A DNA stretch of 64,000 nucleotides from Streptomyces sp. SAJ15. Lineage in GTDB: Bacteria > Actinomycetota > Actinomycetes > Streptomycetales > Streptomycetaceae. The translations under genes and the position numbers were made by a program. Of this stretch, positions 27,881 to 47,744 are shown one piece after another. Below the pieces are notes generated by a model. It had not been told where the DNA came from. It saw nothing but the letters and a program-made list of their open reading frames with translations, and made no database searches. Each line of letters begins with the position of its first letter. The stretch's first letter is position 1. The DNA is taken from positions 124,001 through 188,000 of the forward strand of contig NZ_NISY01000001.1 in NCBI RefSeq assembly GCF_007595705.1. Direction: 5' to 3'.

Positions 27881-27914
27881 CGCCCCGCGCGCCTGCGCCG
27901 GGGCGTTTCGTTTT
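27881..27914 (+). terminator. Attenuator hairpin in the rplJ leader
   Basis: Stem CGCCCCG / CGGGGCG (27881-27887 and 27899-27905) followed by TTTCGTTTT, ending 59 bases before the rplJ start. Located between promoter and gene, it would act as a conditional terminator. Confidence 0.75.
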
Positions 27915-27973
27915 GCCCAGCCGCCTTCCCGACGCTACGCGGTCCGTTACCACCCGGAAGGAGGCCGAGGCTC

Positions 27974-28501
27974 ATGGCGAGGCCCGACAAGGCCACAGCT
28001 GTCGAGGAGATCACGGACAAGTTCCGTAGCTCCAACGCCGCTGTTGTGACCTCGTACACCGGGCTTAGCGTTGCGCAGCTCAAGCAGCTGCGCCGTTCGC
28101 TCGGTGGCAACGCGCAGTACCGTGTGGTGAAGAACACGCTGACCAAGATCGCGGCCAATGAGGCCGGGATCACCCTGGACGAGCACCTCAAGGGCTCGAC
28201 CGCCGTTGCCTTCGTGACCGGGGACCCGGTCGAGGCGGCGAAGGGTCTTCGTGACTTCGCCAAGGAGAACCCCGCTCTCGTCATCAAGGGCGGTGTCCTT
28301 GAAGGTAAGGCGCTGTCCGCCGACGAGATCAAGAAGCTTGCGGACCTTGAGTCCCGCGAGGTTCTGCTCAGCAAGCTGGCCGGTGCCATGAAGGGCAAGC
28401 AGTCCCAGGCTGCCTCTGTCTTCCAGGCGCTGCCGTCGAAGCTCGTCCGCACCGTGGACGCGCTGCGCGCCAAGCAGGCCGAGCAGGGCGGTGCCGAGTA
28501 A
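27974..28501 (+). CDS. rplJ: 50S ribosomal protein L10
   Basis: 175 residues. L10 anchors L7/L12 dimers at the stalk base. N-terminal [20 protein letters not shown] and the rRNA-binding [17 protein letters not shown] are typical, with a C-terminal helix that binds L7/L12. GGAAGGAGG precedes the ATG. Expression is likely fed back through the leader above. Confidence 0.98.
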   Translation: MARPDKATAVEEITDKFRSSNAAVVTSYTGLSVAQLKQLRRSLGGNAQYRVVKNTLTKIAANEAGITLDEHLKGSTAVAFVTGDPVEAAKGLRDFAKENPALVIKGGVLEGKALSADEIKKLADLESREVLLSKLAGAMKGKQSQAASVFQALPSKLVRTVDALRAKQAEQGGAE

Positions 28502-28637
28502 CTCGGCTCGCACATTGACCGCCGCCTGAGCGGCGGCGGTCACAGCGGGCCAGACGTCGACGCAGTAACGCCGTAAGGCGCACGCCCGCCTCACATGTAC
28601 ATCCGGCACCCGCCGACTTAGTGGAAGGACCGCCACC

Positions 28638-29027
28638 ATGGCGAAGCTCACCCAGGACGAGCTGCTCGCGCAGTTCGAGGAGATGACCCTCATCGAGCTC
28701 TCCGAGTTCGTGAAGGCGTTCGAGGAGAAGTTCGACGTCACCGCCGCCGCTGCCGCGCCGGTCGTCGTCGCCGGTGGTGCCGCCGGTGGCGCTGCCGCCG
28801 AGGCCGTCGAGGAGAAGGACGAGTTCGACGTCATCCTCACCGGTGCCGGCGACAAGAAGATCCAGGTCATCAAGGTCGTGCGCGAGCTGACCTCCCTGGG
28901 TCTGAAGGAGGCCAAGGACCTCGTGGACGGCACCCCGAAGCCGGTCCTGGAGAAGGTCAACAAGGAGCAGGCCGAGAAGGCCGCCGAGTCCCTCAAGGGC
29001 GCCGGCGCCTCCGTCGAGGTCAAGTGA
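28638..29027 (+). CDS. rplL: 50S ribosomal protein L7/L12
   Basis: 129 residues. N-terminal dimerisation domain ([20 protein letters not shown]), Ala/Gly-rich hinge ([16 protein letters not shown]) and the C-terminal factor-binding domain ([20 protein letters not shown]). It recruits EF-G and EF-Tu to the ribosome. It is 136 bases after rplJ. Confidence 0.98.
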   Translation: MAKLTQDELLAQFEEMTLIELSEFVKAFEEKFDVTAAAAAPVVVAGGAAGGAAAEAVEEKDEFDVILTGAGDKKIQVIKVVRELTSLGLKEAKDLVDGTPKPVLEKVNKEQAEKAAESLKGAGASVEVK

Positions 29028-29085
29028 CCCTCACGGCCTAGTGGGGCTCCGCGTCGCACGGCGCGGGCCCACTCGGTCGTACCGT

Positions 29086-29117
29086 AAGGGCGATCACCCG
29101 TCTGGGTGGTCGCCCTT
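29086..29117 (+). terminator. Intercistronic hairpin between rplL and rpoB
   Basis: Fourteen-bp stem with one G-T (29086-29099 and 29104-29117) and a GTCT loop, 58 bases after rplL. In many bacteria partial termination here sets the ratio of L7/L12 to RNA polymerase mRNA. Confidence 0.75.
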
Positions 29118-29629
29118 CGGCGTTCCCGTGACGGCTGCGTTGCCTTCTCCGCCCCGACAGGTATGGTGATCTTCGTTGCCCACCGCCACGTCCTGTGACG
29201 ATCTCACCGGAGTGCGGGGCCTTGACGAACGGCACGCAGCGCGCAATTCTCAGGACGCGACGTCAGCACCGATCCAGGTTCGAGGCATGGATCGGTGCCA
29301 GAGTGGGCAGTATCGAAATGCGCCTTCAGCGCGTAGCTCGCGGTTGGCGTTGAGTGACAATGAGGGGCAACCCTCCCGGGTGGAGAGATTGCCTTCCGGA
29401 GGAAGAGTGGGAGCAGCGACGGTCTCCGAAACCCTGCTCTGGACATCAGTGTGCCGAGTGGCTACACTGACCCTTTGCGCTGCCTGTTAGCTGCTCCCTG
29501 CCCGTCACCAGGGGCATGCCCACCGTTGAACACAGCTGATTGAAGTGCCCTGACCTGGGATTTCGTCTCGATGTGTGCGGTGGGACCGGTACGCGCGTAG
29601 TGAGTCCGAGCCCTCGGAAGGACCCCCTC
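29118..29629. other. Long rpoB upstream region without a gene
   Basis: 512 bases from the rplL hairpin to the rpoB start. The left 320 bases contain no gene or clear signal. The right part holds the rpoB promoter and a leader of about 155 bases. It is less GC-rich than the neighbouring genes. Confidence 0.6.
29440..29468 (+). promoter_or_regulatory. rpoB promoter
   Basis: TGGACA and TACACT at 17-base spacing, a near-consensus match for the principal sigma factor. Transcription would start near 29475. Confidence 0.8.
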
Positions 29630-33115
<3,486 letters not shown>

Positions 33116-33244
33116 CGGGTCTGGCCGGGGCTTGAGAGCCCTCAAGCCCCGGCCGTCCCCGGACCCCCAAGTCAGACCACAATGCCCCGACAAGATTTCT
33201 CGCTAGCGCGAGGGGCACGACCCTGAAAGAGGGATTGACGACAA

Positions 33245-37159
<3,915 letters not shown>

Positions 37160-37174
37160 GACGCCACAGGCGAC

Positions 37175-37217
37175 GCAGGGCGGCCACCCCCGTGGGGGTG
37201 GCCGCCCTGCGGCTTTT
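37175..37217 (+). terminator. Terminator after rpoC
   Basis: Perfect 16-bp GC stem (37175-37190 and 37195-37210) with a four-base loop, followed by GGCTTTT. Confidence 0.93.
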
Positions 37218-37464
37218 CCGGGGCGCCCGCGCCCCGCCGCCGGCGGGCACACGGCCGTGGGCGCGTCCTACGGGGCCTCTCCGGCCGTCGCGGGCCCCGG
37301 TGCGACGTCGGTGCCGGGCGGTGGCCGCGGGGCGGGCCGTGCGGCCCCCGCGGGCTCGTAGGGGCTCCTCGGCGCGGACCCCGTCGTACCGGTCGGACCG
37401 CCCGTGGGGGGAGGCGGCGGCGAATCGGTGGAGGTCCGGCGTGTCCCGGCGGGGGGCATTTGTT
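37218..37464. other. Gene-free segment between the rpoC terminator and the rpsL promoter
   Basis: Part of a 531-base intergenic region. No gene or RNA is recognisable here. The downstream half of the same gap holds the rpsL promoter and its long leader. Confidence 0.55.
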
Positions 37465-37493
37465 TTGACCGAAGTGGATGAGGTAGGTACGCT
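37465..37493 (+). promoter_or_regulatory. rpsL (str operon) promoter
   Basis: TTGACC and TACGCT at 17-base spacing, close to the consensus for the principal sigma factor. The predicted leader to rpsL is about 190 bases. Confidence 0.8.
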
Positions 37494-37612
37494 CAGACCT
37501 TGTGCCTGGGGTGTGCCCGGGTCCTTGTGCGTGCACTCGTCCGCACGGGATGCCGAGGCCGAGACGCCTACCAAATACGCACCTTTCGCCTCGGCGGAAG
37601 CGTATGAGGTTC

Positions 37613-37642
37613 GCGACACACCCGACCGCGTGGGTCGGAGAA
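37613..37642 (+). promoter_or_regulatory. Leader element shared with rpsJ (rpsL copy)
   Basis: A 30-base segment ending 48 bases before the rpsL start is identical at 29 positions to 44820-44849 upstream of rpsJ. It begins GCGACACA, continues as a six-bp hairpin CCGACC-GCGTG-GGTCGG and ends AGAA. It lies too far upstream to be the ribosome-binding site, which is GGAGAAA just before the GTG. This suggests a cis-acting RNA or a processing site common to the two operons. Confidence 0.7.
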
Positions 37643-37690
37643 ACCCCAGGTTAGCTTTACTGAGACTGGCACACAGAAACCGGAGAAACG

Positions 37691-38062
37691 GTGCCTACGA
37701 TCCAGCAGCTGGTCCGCAAGGGCCGGCAGGACAAGGTCGAGAAGAACAAGACGCCCGCACTGGAGGGTTCGCCCCAGCGCCGCGGCGTCTGCACGCGTGT
37801 TTTCACGACCACCCCGAAGAAGCCGAACTCGGCCCTGCGTAAGGTCGCGCGTGTGCGTCTGACCAGCGGGATCGAGGTCACCGCTTACATTCCGGGTGAG
37901 GGCCACAACCTGCAGGAGCACTCGATCGTGCTCGTGCGTGGCGGTCGTGTGAAGGACCTTCCGGGTGTTCGCTACAAGATCATCCGTGGTTCGCTCGACA
38001 CGCAGGGCGTCAAGAACCGCAAGCAGGCTCGCAGCCGCTACGGCGCCAAGAAGGAGAAGTAA
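37691..38062 (+). CDS. rpsL: 30S ribosomal protein S12
   Basis: 123 residues. S12 sits in the decoding centre and is the target of streptomycin-resistance mutations. The sites around Lys43 ([17 protein letters not shown]) and Lys88 ([14 protein letters not shown]) are the sensitive wild-type form. The GTG start follows GGAGAAAC. First gene of the str operon; rpsG begins two bases after its stop. Confidence 0.98.
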   Translation: MPTIQQLVRKGRQDKVEKNKTPALEGSPQRRGVCTRVFTTTPKKPNSALRKVARVRLTSGIEVTAYIPGEGHNLQEHSIVLVRGGRVKDLPGVRYKIIRGSLDTQGVKNRKQARSRYGAKKEK

Positions 38063-38064
38063 GA

Positions 38065-38535
38065 ATGCCTCGTAAGGGCCCCGCCCCGAAGCGCCCGGTC
38101 ATCATCGACCCGGTCTACAACTCTCCTCTTGTCACCTCGCTGATCAACAAGATCCTGCTGAACGGCAAGCGTTCCACCGCTGAGCGCATCGTGTACGGCG
38201 CCATGGAGGGCCTGCGCGAGAAGACCGGCAACGACCCGGTCATCACGCTCAAGCGCGCGCTCGAGAACGTCAAGCCGGCTCTCGAGGTCAAGTCCCGCCG
38301 TGTCGGTGGCGCGACCTACCAGGTTCCGGTCGAGGTCAAGCCCGGCCGCGCCTCCACCCTCGCGCTGCGCTGGCTCGTGGGCTACTCCCGCGCCCGTCGC
38401 GAGAAGACCATGACCGAGCGCCTCATGAACGAGCTGCTGGACGCCAGCAACGGTCTGGGCGCCTCCGTCAAGCGTCGCGAGGACACCCACAAGATGGCCG
38501 AGTCCAACAAGGCCTTCGCGCACTACCGCTGGTAG
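38065..38535 (+). CDS. rpsG: 30S ribosomal protein S7
   Basis: 156 residues. S7 nucleates assembly of the 30S head. The N-terminus [20 protein letters not shown] is the actinobacterial form; [14 protein letters not shown] and [16 protein letters not shown] basic segments are typical. Spacing within the operon is two bases after rpsL and 39 before fusA. Confidence 0.98.
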   Translation: MPRKGPAPKRPVIIDPVYNSPLVTSLINKILLNGKRSTAERIVYGAMEGLREKTGNDPVITLKRALENVKPALEVKSRRVGGATYQVPVEVKPGRASTLALRWLVGYSRARREKTMTERLMNELLDASNGLGASVKRREDTHKMAESNKAFAHYRW

Positions 38536-38574
38536 TCGCTACCCCCATCGAGAACCGAGAGAAGACTGAGCCAC

Positions 38575-40695
<2,121 letters not shown>

Positions 40696-40747
40696 CACCT
40701 CTCGTTACCCACCCCTTTAGGCTGGAGCTATCAGGCATCGGGGCATA

Positions 40748-40782
40748 CCGCCGCAGACCGCCGCTCAGGCGGTCTGCGGTGG
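40748..40782 (+). promoter_or_regulatory. Hairpin in the fusA-tuf intergenic region
   Basis: A stem of 12 perfect pairs extended to 15 with one G-T (core arms 40751-40762 and 40768-40779) lies in the 221 bases before tuf. Streptomycete tuf genes are known to have their own promoter in this gap. I do not see a convincing -35/-10 pair, though TAGGCT at 40718-40723 could be a -10. Confidence 0.55.
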
Positions 40783-40916
40783 GCCCCGGGCGCCGGCCCA
40801 CCATTCGAATACGGCGAAGGGCATCCCCCTCGGGGTCCTGGCCGGTTCGGTAAGAACACCTGAACCCATCCGCAAAGTGTGGATGCGTTACAGAACCACT
40901 CCACAGGAGGACCCCA

Positions 40917-42110
<1,194 letters not shown>

Positions 42111-42135
42111 CCTGAGGCTGCCTGAAGGCAACCGC

Positions 42136-42183
42136 ACCTGGGCCCCGCCCGCCGGAAACGGCAGGCGGGGCCCAGGTCTTTTT
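42136..42183 (+). terminator. Terminator after tuf
   Basis: Outer arms ACCTGGGCCCCGCC / GGCGGGGCCCAGGT (42136-42149 and 42164-42177) with an inner GCCG-GAAA-CGGC stem, followed by CTTTTT. Confidence 0.95.
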
Positions 42184-42246
42184 CGTGTACGGGGCGGCAC
42201 GACGGGCCTGCCGCCTCATGGCCGCGCACGCGGCCTGGCCGCACCG

Positions 42247-44394
42247 TCAGGCGCGGGAGGTCGCCTGGGGGCGCCAGATCCAGGGGGTGGCCGCCGGGGA
42301 CATGCCGACCACGGCGACATGGGCCTCGTCGCCCGGGAGCAGCGTCGGGGCGCCGACCGGCACCAGATGGCCGGGGGAGCGCAGGGGACGGGTGCCGGGC
42401 TTGGTGCCGTAGCGCAGCTGCACCTCGCCGTCCATGGCCCGGCTGAGGAGCAGCAGGGTGTCGCGGCCGCCCGCGCGGACGGTGTGCGCGGTGACCGGCC
42501 CGTAGCCCTCGAAGAAGCGCAGCGGGGTCTCGCCCGGGGCGTGCGCGGACAGCACCGTGTGCACGGCGGGCTGGGCGGTGGCGGGGGCGCGGTAGACCAC
42601 GGCGACGGAGCCGTCGGGGGCCAGCGCCGCCCCGGGCTGGTTGCCGGGGCGCGGCAGACCGGTCAGCGGTCGGGCGAAGACCGGACCGCCGGGGGAGTCC
42701 TGGGACCAGTGGTGGACGGTGTCCCGGCCGCCCCCGAAGACGTGGATGCGGCCCTCGCGGTCGACCAGGGCGCTCAGGCCGTCCTGTATCTCGCCGCCGC
42801 CCAGGTCCTGCCAGGGCCCCCAGCGGCCGTCGGCCTCCCGTACGCGGGTGGCGATGCCCTTGTCGGCCGTGCGGACGAACAGGTGCACGCGGCCGTCGGG
42901 GGTGGCGACGGCGGTGGGCGCGCCGACCCGCCGCCCGCGCGAGGGCAGGAGTTCGGGGGTGCCCAGCGCCCGCCAGGGGCGGAAGGAGCCACCGGGGGCG
43001 CGCTGCTCCAGCACCACGATGTCCCGTCGGTTGGGGCCGCCCTGGCCGGCCAGGTCCGTGAAGCGCAGCCCGAAGAGCAGCTGTCGCCCGGCGGTGTCCC
43101 TGACCACGTGCAACGCGGGGGCCAGCGGGCCGCCGCCGAGGTTCTCGGGGGCGCCGAAGCGCCCGGTGCCCTTGCCGGTCTCCCGCCAGCGCACGGCCTG
43201 GGTGCCCAACACGCCGTAGGCGATGAGTCGCCCGTCGCGGTCGAGCTGCGGAGCGGGCAGCGCTCCGGGGTAGCGGTGGTGGGTGGAGCGCACCCAGCCC
43301 TTGCGGTTGACCAGCGGGCGGTTGCCGCCCTGGCTGTAGTCGCCGCAGCCCGCGGTGTTGCCGCACGGCCAGGTGGGGGAGCCGCCGTAGGTGGAGACGA
43401 CGTGGGCCTTGTTCCGCACGATCTCGATCGGCAGGTTGTGCGGCCAGCGCTGGTTGTAGTAGCCGCGGAAGGCGGTGGTGACGAAGCGCGGGGCGCGGCC
43501 GTCCCGGCGGGAGGCGTCGGCCACCCACTGGGAGATCGCCTTCCAGGTGAACAGGGCCACCGGGGTGTGGTCGCGATGGTCGGAGCACCCGGGCTGGTCG
43601 TTGTCCCGGGGGTGGGTGGCGTCGTGGATCTGGAAGTCGGGGTCCGGGTCCAGGGTGTGGATCACCGTCGGCCGGAACCGGTCCATCAGCCCGGCGAGCA
43701 CGTCGACCAGCGCCTCGTGGTCGTAGGTGTCGGAGTCCTGGAGCGGGGAGCCGGTGGCGACCAGCGTGTCCGCCTCGGTGCCCGGGACCTCCCACAGGTC
43801 GGGGACGCGGACGCCGTTGTCGGACAGCATGGCGATGTTGAGGAAGACCAGCTGGACCTTCTGCCGCCCGTTGGTCAGGACATTGCTCTCCGCGCGGAGA
43901 CCGCCGGGCAGCGTCATCACCGAGCGGCGCCAGCGGGTGAACCGGTCCAGGCCCAGCATCTCGGCGTACGCCTGGCGCAGGCCCTGGTGTCGGGCGGAGG
44001 AGTAGCCGGGCTTGTCCGGCTTCGGGATGGGGCCGCCGTAGACCCGGTTGATGCCCTTGGCCTCGCCGGCGGTGACGTAGACGCTGACGACGGGCGTGCC
44101 CGAGCGCAGGATGTGCTGCGCGTCGGGATTCATGAAGTACAGATCGTCGTCCGGGTGGGCCAGTACCTGGAGCAGGAGGGTGTCGCCGCTGCCGCTGGCG
44201 GACCGGAAGGGCTCCGCCGAGTGGGGGTCCACGGACCGCACCGGGGCCGCGGTGGCGGCCTTGCGCCCCTCGGAGCTGCATCCGGCGACCGTGGCCGCGG
44301 TCACGGCGGCCAGCGCGCCCAGGGTGCGTCGGCGTGAGAGGGTGTGCCGCGGCGCGGCGTATCGCGGGGAGTCCTCCCCGGAAAGAGCAGCCAT
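42247..44394 (-). CDS. PIG-L family deacetylase, probable Tat-type lipoprotein, with C-terminal propeller-like domain
   Basis: 715 residues on the strand opposite to the ribosomal operons. The N-terminus has twin/triple Arg (RRR 21-23), a hydrophobic stretch and a lipobox VAGC (Cys39), suggesting Tat export and lipid anchoring. The PIG-L/LmbE domain starts with LAHPDDDLYFMNP (His80, Asp83 zinc ligands) and has DHRDHTPV as the second metal motif near residue 255, so it is probably a zinc de-N-acetylase acting on a sugar outside the cell. From about 370 on, repeated blocks (GRLIAYGVLG; GRVHLFVRTADKG; GRIHVFGGGRDT; GSVAVVYRAPA) look like a beta-propeller that may bind glycans. The substrate is unknown. 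Confidence 0.85.
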   Translation of the reverse strand: MAALSGEDSPRYAAPRHTLSRRRTLGALAAVTAATVAGCSSEGRKAATAAPVRSVDPHSAEPFRSASGSGDTLLLQVLAHPDDDLYFMNPDAQHILRSGTPVVSVYVTAGEAKGINRVYGGPIPKPDKPGYSSARHQGLRQAYAEMLGLDRFTRWRRSVMTLPGGLRAESNVLTNGRQKVQLVFLNIAMLSDNGVRVPDLWEVPGTEADTLVATGSPLQDSDTYDHEALVDVLAGLMDRFRPTVIHTLDPDPDFQIHDATHPRDNDQPGCSDHRDHTPVALFTWKAISQWVADASRRDGRAPRFVTTAFRGYYNQRWPHNLPIEIVRNKAHVVSTYGGSPTWPCGNTAGCGDYSQGGNRPLVNRKGWVRSTHHRYPGALPAPQLDRDGRLIAYGVLGTQAVRWRETGKGTGRFGAPENLGGGPLAPALHVVRDTAGRQLLFGLRFTDLAGQGGPNRRDIVVLEQRAPGGSFRPWRALGTPELLPSRGRRVGAPTAVATPDGRVHLFVRTADKGIATRVREADGRWGPWQDLGGGEIQDGLSALVDREGRIHVFGGGRDTVHHWSQDSPGGPVFARPLTGLPRPGNQPGAALAPDGSVAVVYRAPATAQPAVHTVLSAHAPGETPLRFFEGYGPVTAHTVRAGGRDTLLLLSRAMDGEVQLRYGTKPGTRPLRSPGHLVPVGAPTLLPGDEAHVAVVGMSPAATPWIWRPQATSRA

Positions 44395-44536
44395 CTGGGT
44401 GACCCCGTCCCGTCGTGCAGCACTCAGTCCCCGGCTGCTTCAGCGTGATATAGGACGGTCCGGGATCTTCCCAGGTTGCTCTGTGGCGTGATATTGCCGG
44501 TCACGAAATGATCAAGACCGTCACGCTGCGGCGAGT

Positions 44537-44564
44537 TTGACAACCGCCTCCGCGCGGGTACGGT
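44537..44564 (+). promoter_or_regulatory. rpsJ (S10 operon) promoter
   Basis: TTGACA and TACGGT at 16-base spacing; the -35 is perfect. The implied leader is about 335 bases. Confidence 0.7.
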
Positions 44565-44819
44565 CTTCGGCCACGATTGGCGCGCCTTCCTGCCCGTATG
44601 GCACACTGTTCAGGTTGCTCGGTTGAGTGCCGATGCTGCGCGCCTCCCGCCGGGAGGACTGGAAGCGAGTCCCGCAGTACTCGTCGCCTCTTATCAGGGG
44701 CGGAAGTACGGGAATCTTCCGGGAAGTGTCAGCGGGGCCCCAGCCAGGCGCCCGGTGGGTGTTCTTCCCCCACGCCCCCTTCGCAGGGAACCTCCCCAGG
44801 GAGATTTGCCGGAAGGGGC

Positions 44820-44849
44820 GCGACACGCCCGACCGCGTGGGTCGGAGAA
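44820..44849 (+). promoter_or_regulatory. Leader element shared with rpsL (rpsJ copy)
   Basis: The same 30-base segment as 37613-37642 with a single A/G difference at the eighth base. It ends 56 bases before the rpsJ ATG and holds the hairpin CCGACC-GCGTG-GGTCGG. Confidence 0.7.
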
Positions 44850-44905
44850 GGACGCGAACGCATCGGGTCCCAGAGCGTTACGAGAGACAGGACTACGAAG
44901 TAGCC

Positions 44906-45214
44906 ATGGCGGGACAGAAGATCCGCATCCGGCTCAAGGCCTACGACCACGAGGTCATCGACTCCTCGGCGAAGAAGATCGTCGAGACGGTGACCCGCAC
45001 TGGTGCGTCGGTCGCGGGCCCGGTGCCGCTGCCCACTGAGAAGAACGTGTACTGCGTCATCAAGTCGCCGCACAAGTACAAGGACTCGCGCGAGCACTTC
45101 GAGATGCGCACGCACAAGCGCCTCATCGACATCCTCGACCCCACCCCGAAGACGGTTGACTCGCTGATGCGCCTCGACCTGCCGGCGGGCGTCGACATCG
45201 AGATCAAGCTCTGA
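44906..45214 (+). CDS. rpsJ: 30S ribosomal protein S10 (NusE)
   Basis: 102 residues, [20 protein letters not shown]. Besides its place in the 30S head, S10 is NusE and contacts the NusG KOW domain, whose gene is also in this window. The ATG giving the standard N-terminus was used; a long upstream in-frame extension covers the leader and was rejected. First gene of the S10 operon; rplC starts 13 bases after its stop. Confidence 0.98.
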   Translation: MAGQKIRIRLKAYDHEVIDSSAKKIVETVTRTGASVAGPVPLPTEKNVYCVIKSPHKYKDSREHFEMRTHKRLIDILDPTPKTVDSLMRLDLPAGVDIEIKL

Positions 45215-45227
45215 GGTGACGCGCGAG

Positions 45228-45872
45228 ATGGCTAAGCAGATCAAGGGCGTCCTGGGCGAGAAGCTCGGCATGACGCAGGTGTGGGACGAGAACAACCGTG
45301 TCGTCCCGGTCACCGTCGTCAAGGCCGGTCCCTGCGTCGTGACCCAGGTCCGCACCAACGACGTGGACGGCTACGACGCCGTCCAGATCGCCTTCGGCGA
45401 GATCGACCCGCGCAAGGTGAACAAGCCCCTCAAGGGTCACTTCGCCAAGGCGGACGTCACCCCGCGCCGCCACCTGGTGGAGCTGCGTACCGCTGACGCC
45501 AGCGAGTACACGCTCGGCCAGGAGGTCACCGCAGAGGTGTTCGAGTCCGGTGTCAAGGTCGACGTGACCGGCACCAGCAAGGGCAAGGGCACCGCCGGTG
45601 TCATGAAGCGCCACGGCTTCGCCGGCCTCGGCGCTGGCCACGGCACCCAGCGCAAGCACCGCTCGCCGGGCTCCATCGGTGGCTGCGCCACCCCGGGCCG
45701 CGTGTTCAAGGGCCTGCGCATGGCCGGCCGCATGGGCAATGAGCGGGTCACCACCCAGAACCTGACCGTCCACGCCGTTGACGCGGAGAAGGGCCTGCTG
45801 CTCATCAAGGGCGCGGTTCCTGGTCCGAACGGCGGCCTCGTCCTGGTCCGTACCGCGGCCAAGGGGGCCTGA
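45228..45872 (+). CDS. rplC: 50S ribosomal protein L3
   Basis: 214 residues starting [19 protein letters not shown] after GACGCGCGAG. An upstream GTG four codons earlier is less family-like. The central loop near [20 protein letters not shown] reaches the peptidyl-transferase centre. Confidence 0.97.
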   Translation: MAKQIKGVLGEKLGMTQVWDENNRVVPVTVVKAGPCVVTQVRTNDVDGYDAVQIAFGEIDPRKVNKPLKGHFAKADVTPRRHLVELRTADASEYTLGQEVTAEVFESGVKVDVTGTSKGKGTAGVMKRHGFAGLGAGHGTQRKHRSPGSIGGCATPGRVFKGLRMAGRMGNERVTTQNLTVHAVDAEKGLLLIKGAVPGPNGGLVLVRTAAKGA

Positions 45873-45880
45873 GGTAACCG

Positions 45881-46531
45881 ATGAGCACCATTGACATCCT
45901 TTCGCCGGCAGGCGACAAGGCCGGGACCGTCGAGCTCCCCGCTGAGCTCTTCGACGCGCAGGTCAGCGTTCCGCTGATCCACCAGGTCGTTGTCGCGCAG
46001 CTGGCCGCTGCCCGCCAGGGCACGCACAAGACCAAGACCCGCGGCGAGGTCCGTGGTGGTGGCAAGAAGCCTTACCGCCAGAAGGGCACCGGTCGCGCCC
46101 GTCAGGGTTCGACCCGCGCGCCGCAGTTCGCCGGTGGTGGCGTCGTGCACGGTCCCGTGCCGCGTGACTACTCGCAGCGCACCCCGAAGAAGATGAAGGC
46201 CGCCGCCCTCCGCGGTGCCCTCTCCGACCGGGCCCGCCACGACCGTATCCACGTCGTGACCGGCGTCGTTGACGGTTCGGCGTCCACCAAGGCCGCCAAG
46301 GCCCTGCTGGGCAAGATCAGCGAGCGCAAGAACGTGCTCCTGGTCGCCGAGCGCTCGGACGAGGTCGCGTGGCTGTCGGCCCGCAACCTGCCCCAGGTTC
46401 ACATCCTGGAGCCGGGCCAGCTGAACACGTACGACGTGCTCGTCTCCGACGACGTGGTCTTCACCAAGGCCGCCTTCGACACCTTCGTCGCTGGCCCCAA
46501 GGCCGCTGTGACCGAAGGGAGCGAGGCCTGA
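45881..46531 (+). CDS. rplD: 50S ribosomal protein L4
   Basis: 216 residues. In E. coli L4 also represses its own S10 operon. The extended loop [20 protein letters not shown] that lines the exit tunnel is clear. Stop overlaps the rplW start by one base. Confidence 0.97.
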   Translation: MSTIDILSPAGDKAGTVELPAELFDAQVSVPLIHQVVVAQLAAARQGTHKTKTRGEVRGGGKKPYRQKGTGRARQGSTRAPQFAGGGVVHGPVPRDYSQRTPKKMKAAALRGALSDRARHDRIHVVTGVVDGSASTKAAKALLGKISERKNVLLVAERSDEVAWLSARNLPQVHILEPGQLNTYDVLVSDDVVFTKAAFDTFVAGPKAAVTEGSEA

Positions 46532-46854
46532 TGTCTGAGGCCACGATCACCAGCAAGACCTTCTCGGACCCGCGCGACATCCTGGTCAAGCCGGTCGTCT
46601 CCGAGAAGAGCTACGCGCTGCTGGACGAGAACAAGTACACGTTCATCGTCGACCCGCGTGCCAACAAGACCCAGATCAAGCAGGCCGTCGAGACGGTCTT
46701 CTCGGTCAAGGTCACCGGGGTGAACACGATCAACCGCCAGGGTAAGCGCAAGCGCACCAAGACCGGTTTCGGCAAGCGCAAGGACACCAAGCGCGCCATC
46801 GTGACCCTCGCCGAGGGCGACCGTATCGACATCTTCGGCGGCCCGGTCTCCTAA
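46531..46854 (+). CDS. rplW: 50S ribosomal protein L23
   Basis: 107 residues. L23 sits at the tunnel exit and docks trigger factor and SRP. The ATG overlaps the rplD stop and gives [20 protein letters not shown]; the segment [20 protein letters not shown] is standard. The in-frame extension upstream lies inside rplD. Confidence 0.97.
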   Translation: MSEATITSKTFSDPRDILVKPVVSEKSYALLDENKYTFIVDPRANKTQIKQAVETVFSVKVTGVNTINRQGKRKRTKTGFGKRKDTKRAIVTLAEGDRIDIFGGPVS

Positions 46855-46895
46855 CTAGGAGTCCGTGTCGTCCGGAATCGGACGAGGACTGAGAA

Positions 46896-47732
46896 ATGGG
46901 TATCCGCAAGTACAAGCCGACGACTCCGGGCCGTCGTGGCGCCAGCGTCGCCGACTTCGTCGAGATCACGCGGTCCACGCCGGAGAAGTCGCTGGTCCGC
47001 CCGCTGCACAGCAAGGGCGGTCGTAACAACGCCGGTCGCGTCACTGTTCGCCACCAGGGTGGCGGTCACAAGCGCGCGTACCGCGTCATCGACTTCCGTC
47101 GTCACGACAAGGACGGCGTCCCGGCGAAGGTCGCTCACATCGAGTACGACCCGAACCGCACCGCGCGCATCGCGCTGCTGCACTACGCCGACGGCGAGAA
47201 GCGCTACATCATCGCGCCGGCCGGTCTGGTGCAGGGCGCTCGGATCGAGAACGGCCCCGGGGCCGACATCAAGCCGGGCAACAACCTGCCGCTGCGCAAC
47301 ATCCCGGTCGGTACGACCATCCACGCCATCGAGCTGCGTCCCGGCGGCGGCGCCAAGTTCGCCCGCTCCGCCGGTGCGTCCGTGCAGCTGCTGGCGAAGG
47401 AGGGCGCCTACGCCCACCTGCGTATGCCGTCCGGTGAGGTCCGCCTGGTCGACGTCCGCTGCCGCGCCACCGTTGGCGAGGTCGGCAACGCCGAGCAGTC
47501 GAACATCAACTGGGGCAAGGCCGGCCGTATGCGCTGGAAGGGCGTTCGCCCGACCGTCCGCGGTGTGGTCATGAACCCCGTCGACCACCCGCACGGTGGT
47601 GGTGAGGGCAAGACCTCCGGTGGTCGCCACCCGGTCTCGCCCTGGGGCAAGAAGGAAGGACGTACTCGCTCGCCGAAGAAGGCCAGCAACAAGTACATCG
47701 TCCGCCGCCGCAAGACGAACAAGAAGCGCTAG
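46896..47732 (+). CDS. rplB: 50S ribosomal protein L2
   Basis: 278 residues. Required for subunit joining and close to the peptidyl-transferase centre. Signature [20 protein letters not shown], including the conserved His, near residue 228. ATG after GAGGACTGAGAA. Confidence 0.98.
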   Translation: MGIRKYKPTTPGRRGASVADFVEITRSTPEKSLVRPLHSKGGRNNAGRVTVRHQGGGHKRAYRVIDFRRHDKDGVPAKVAHIEYDPNRTARIALLHYADGEKRYIIAPAGLVQGARIENGPGADIKPGNNLPLRNIPVGTTIHAIELRPGGGAKFARSAGASVQLLAKEGAYAHLRMPSGEVRLVDVRCRATVGEVGNAEQSNINWGKAGRMRWKGVRPTVRGVVMNPVDHPHGGGEGKTSGGRHPVSPWGKKEGRTRSPKKASNKYIVRRRKTNKKR

Positions 47733-47744
47733 GAGCGGGTTTAG

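Larger units (their letters stand above)
44395..44905. other. Divergent intergenic region: PIG-L gene and S10 operon control region
   Basis: 511 bases between the divergently transcribed PIG-L gene and rpsJ. No gene is seen. It contains the rpsJ promoter candidate, a long transcribed leader with the shared 30-base element, and a small repeat of GGTTGCTC-like segments. The ribosome-binding site for rpsJ is weak (GAGAGACAGGA well upstream). Confidence 0.6.

Noticed and set aside
37691..38062. Streptomycin-resistance change in S12
   Set aside because: The segments around Lys43 and Lys88 have the normal sensitive sequence.
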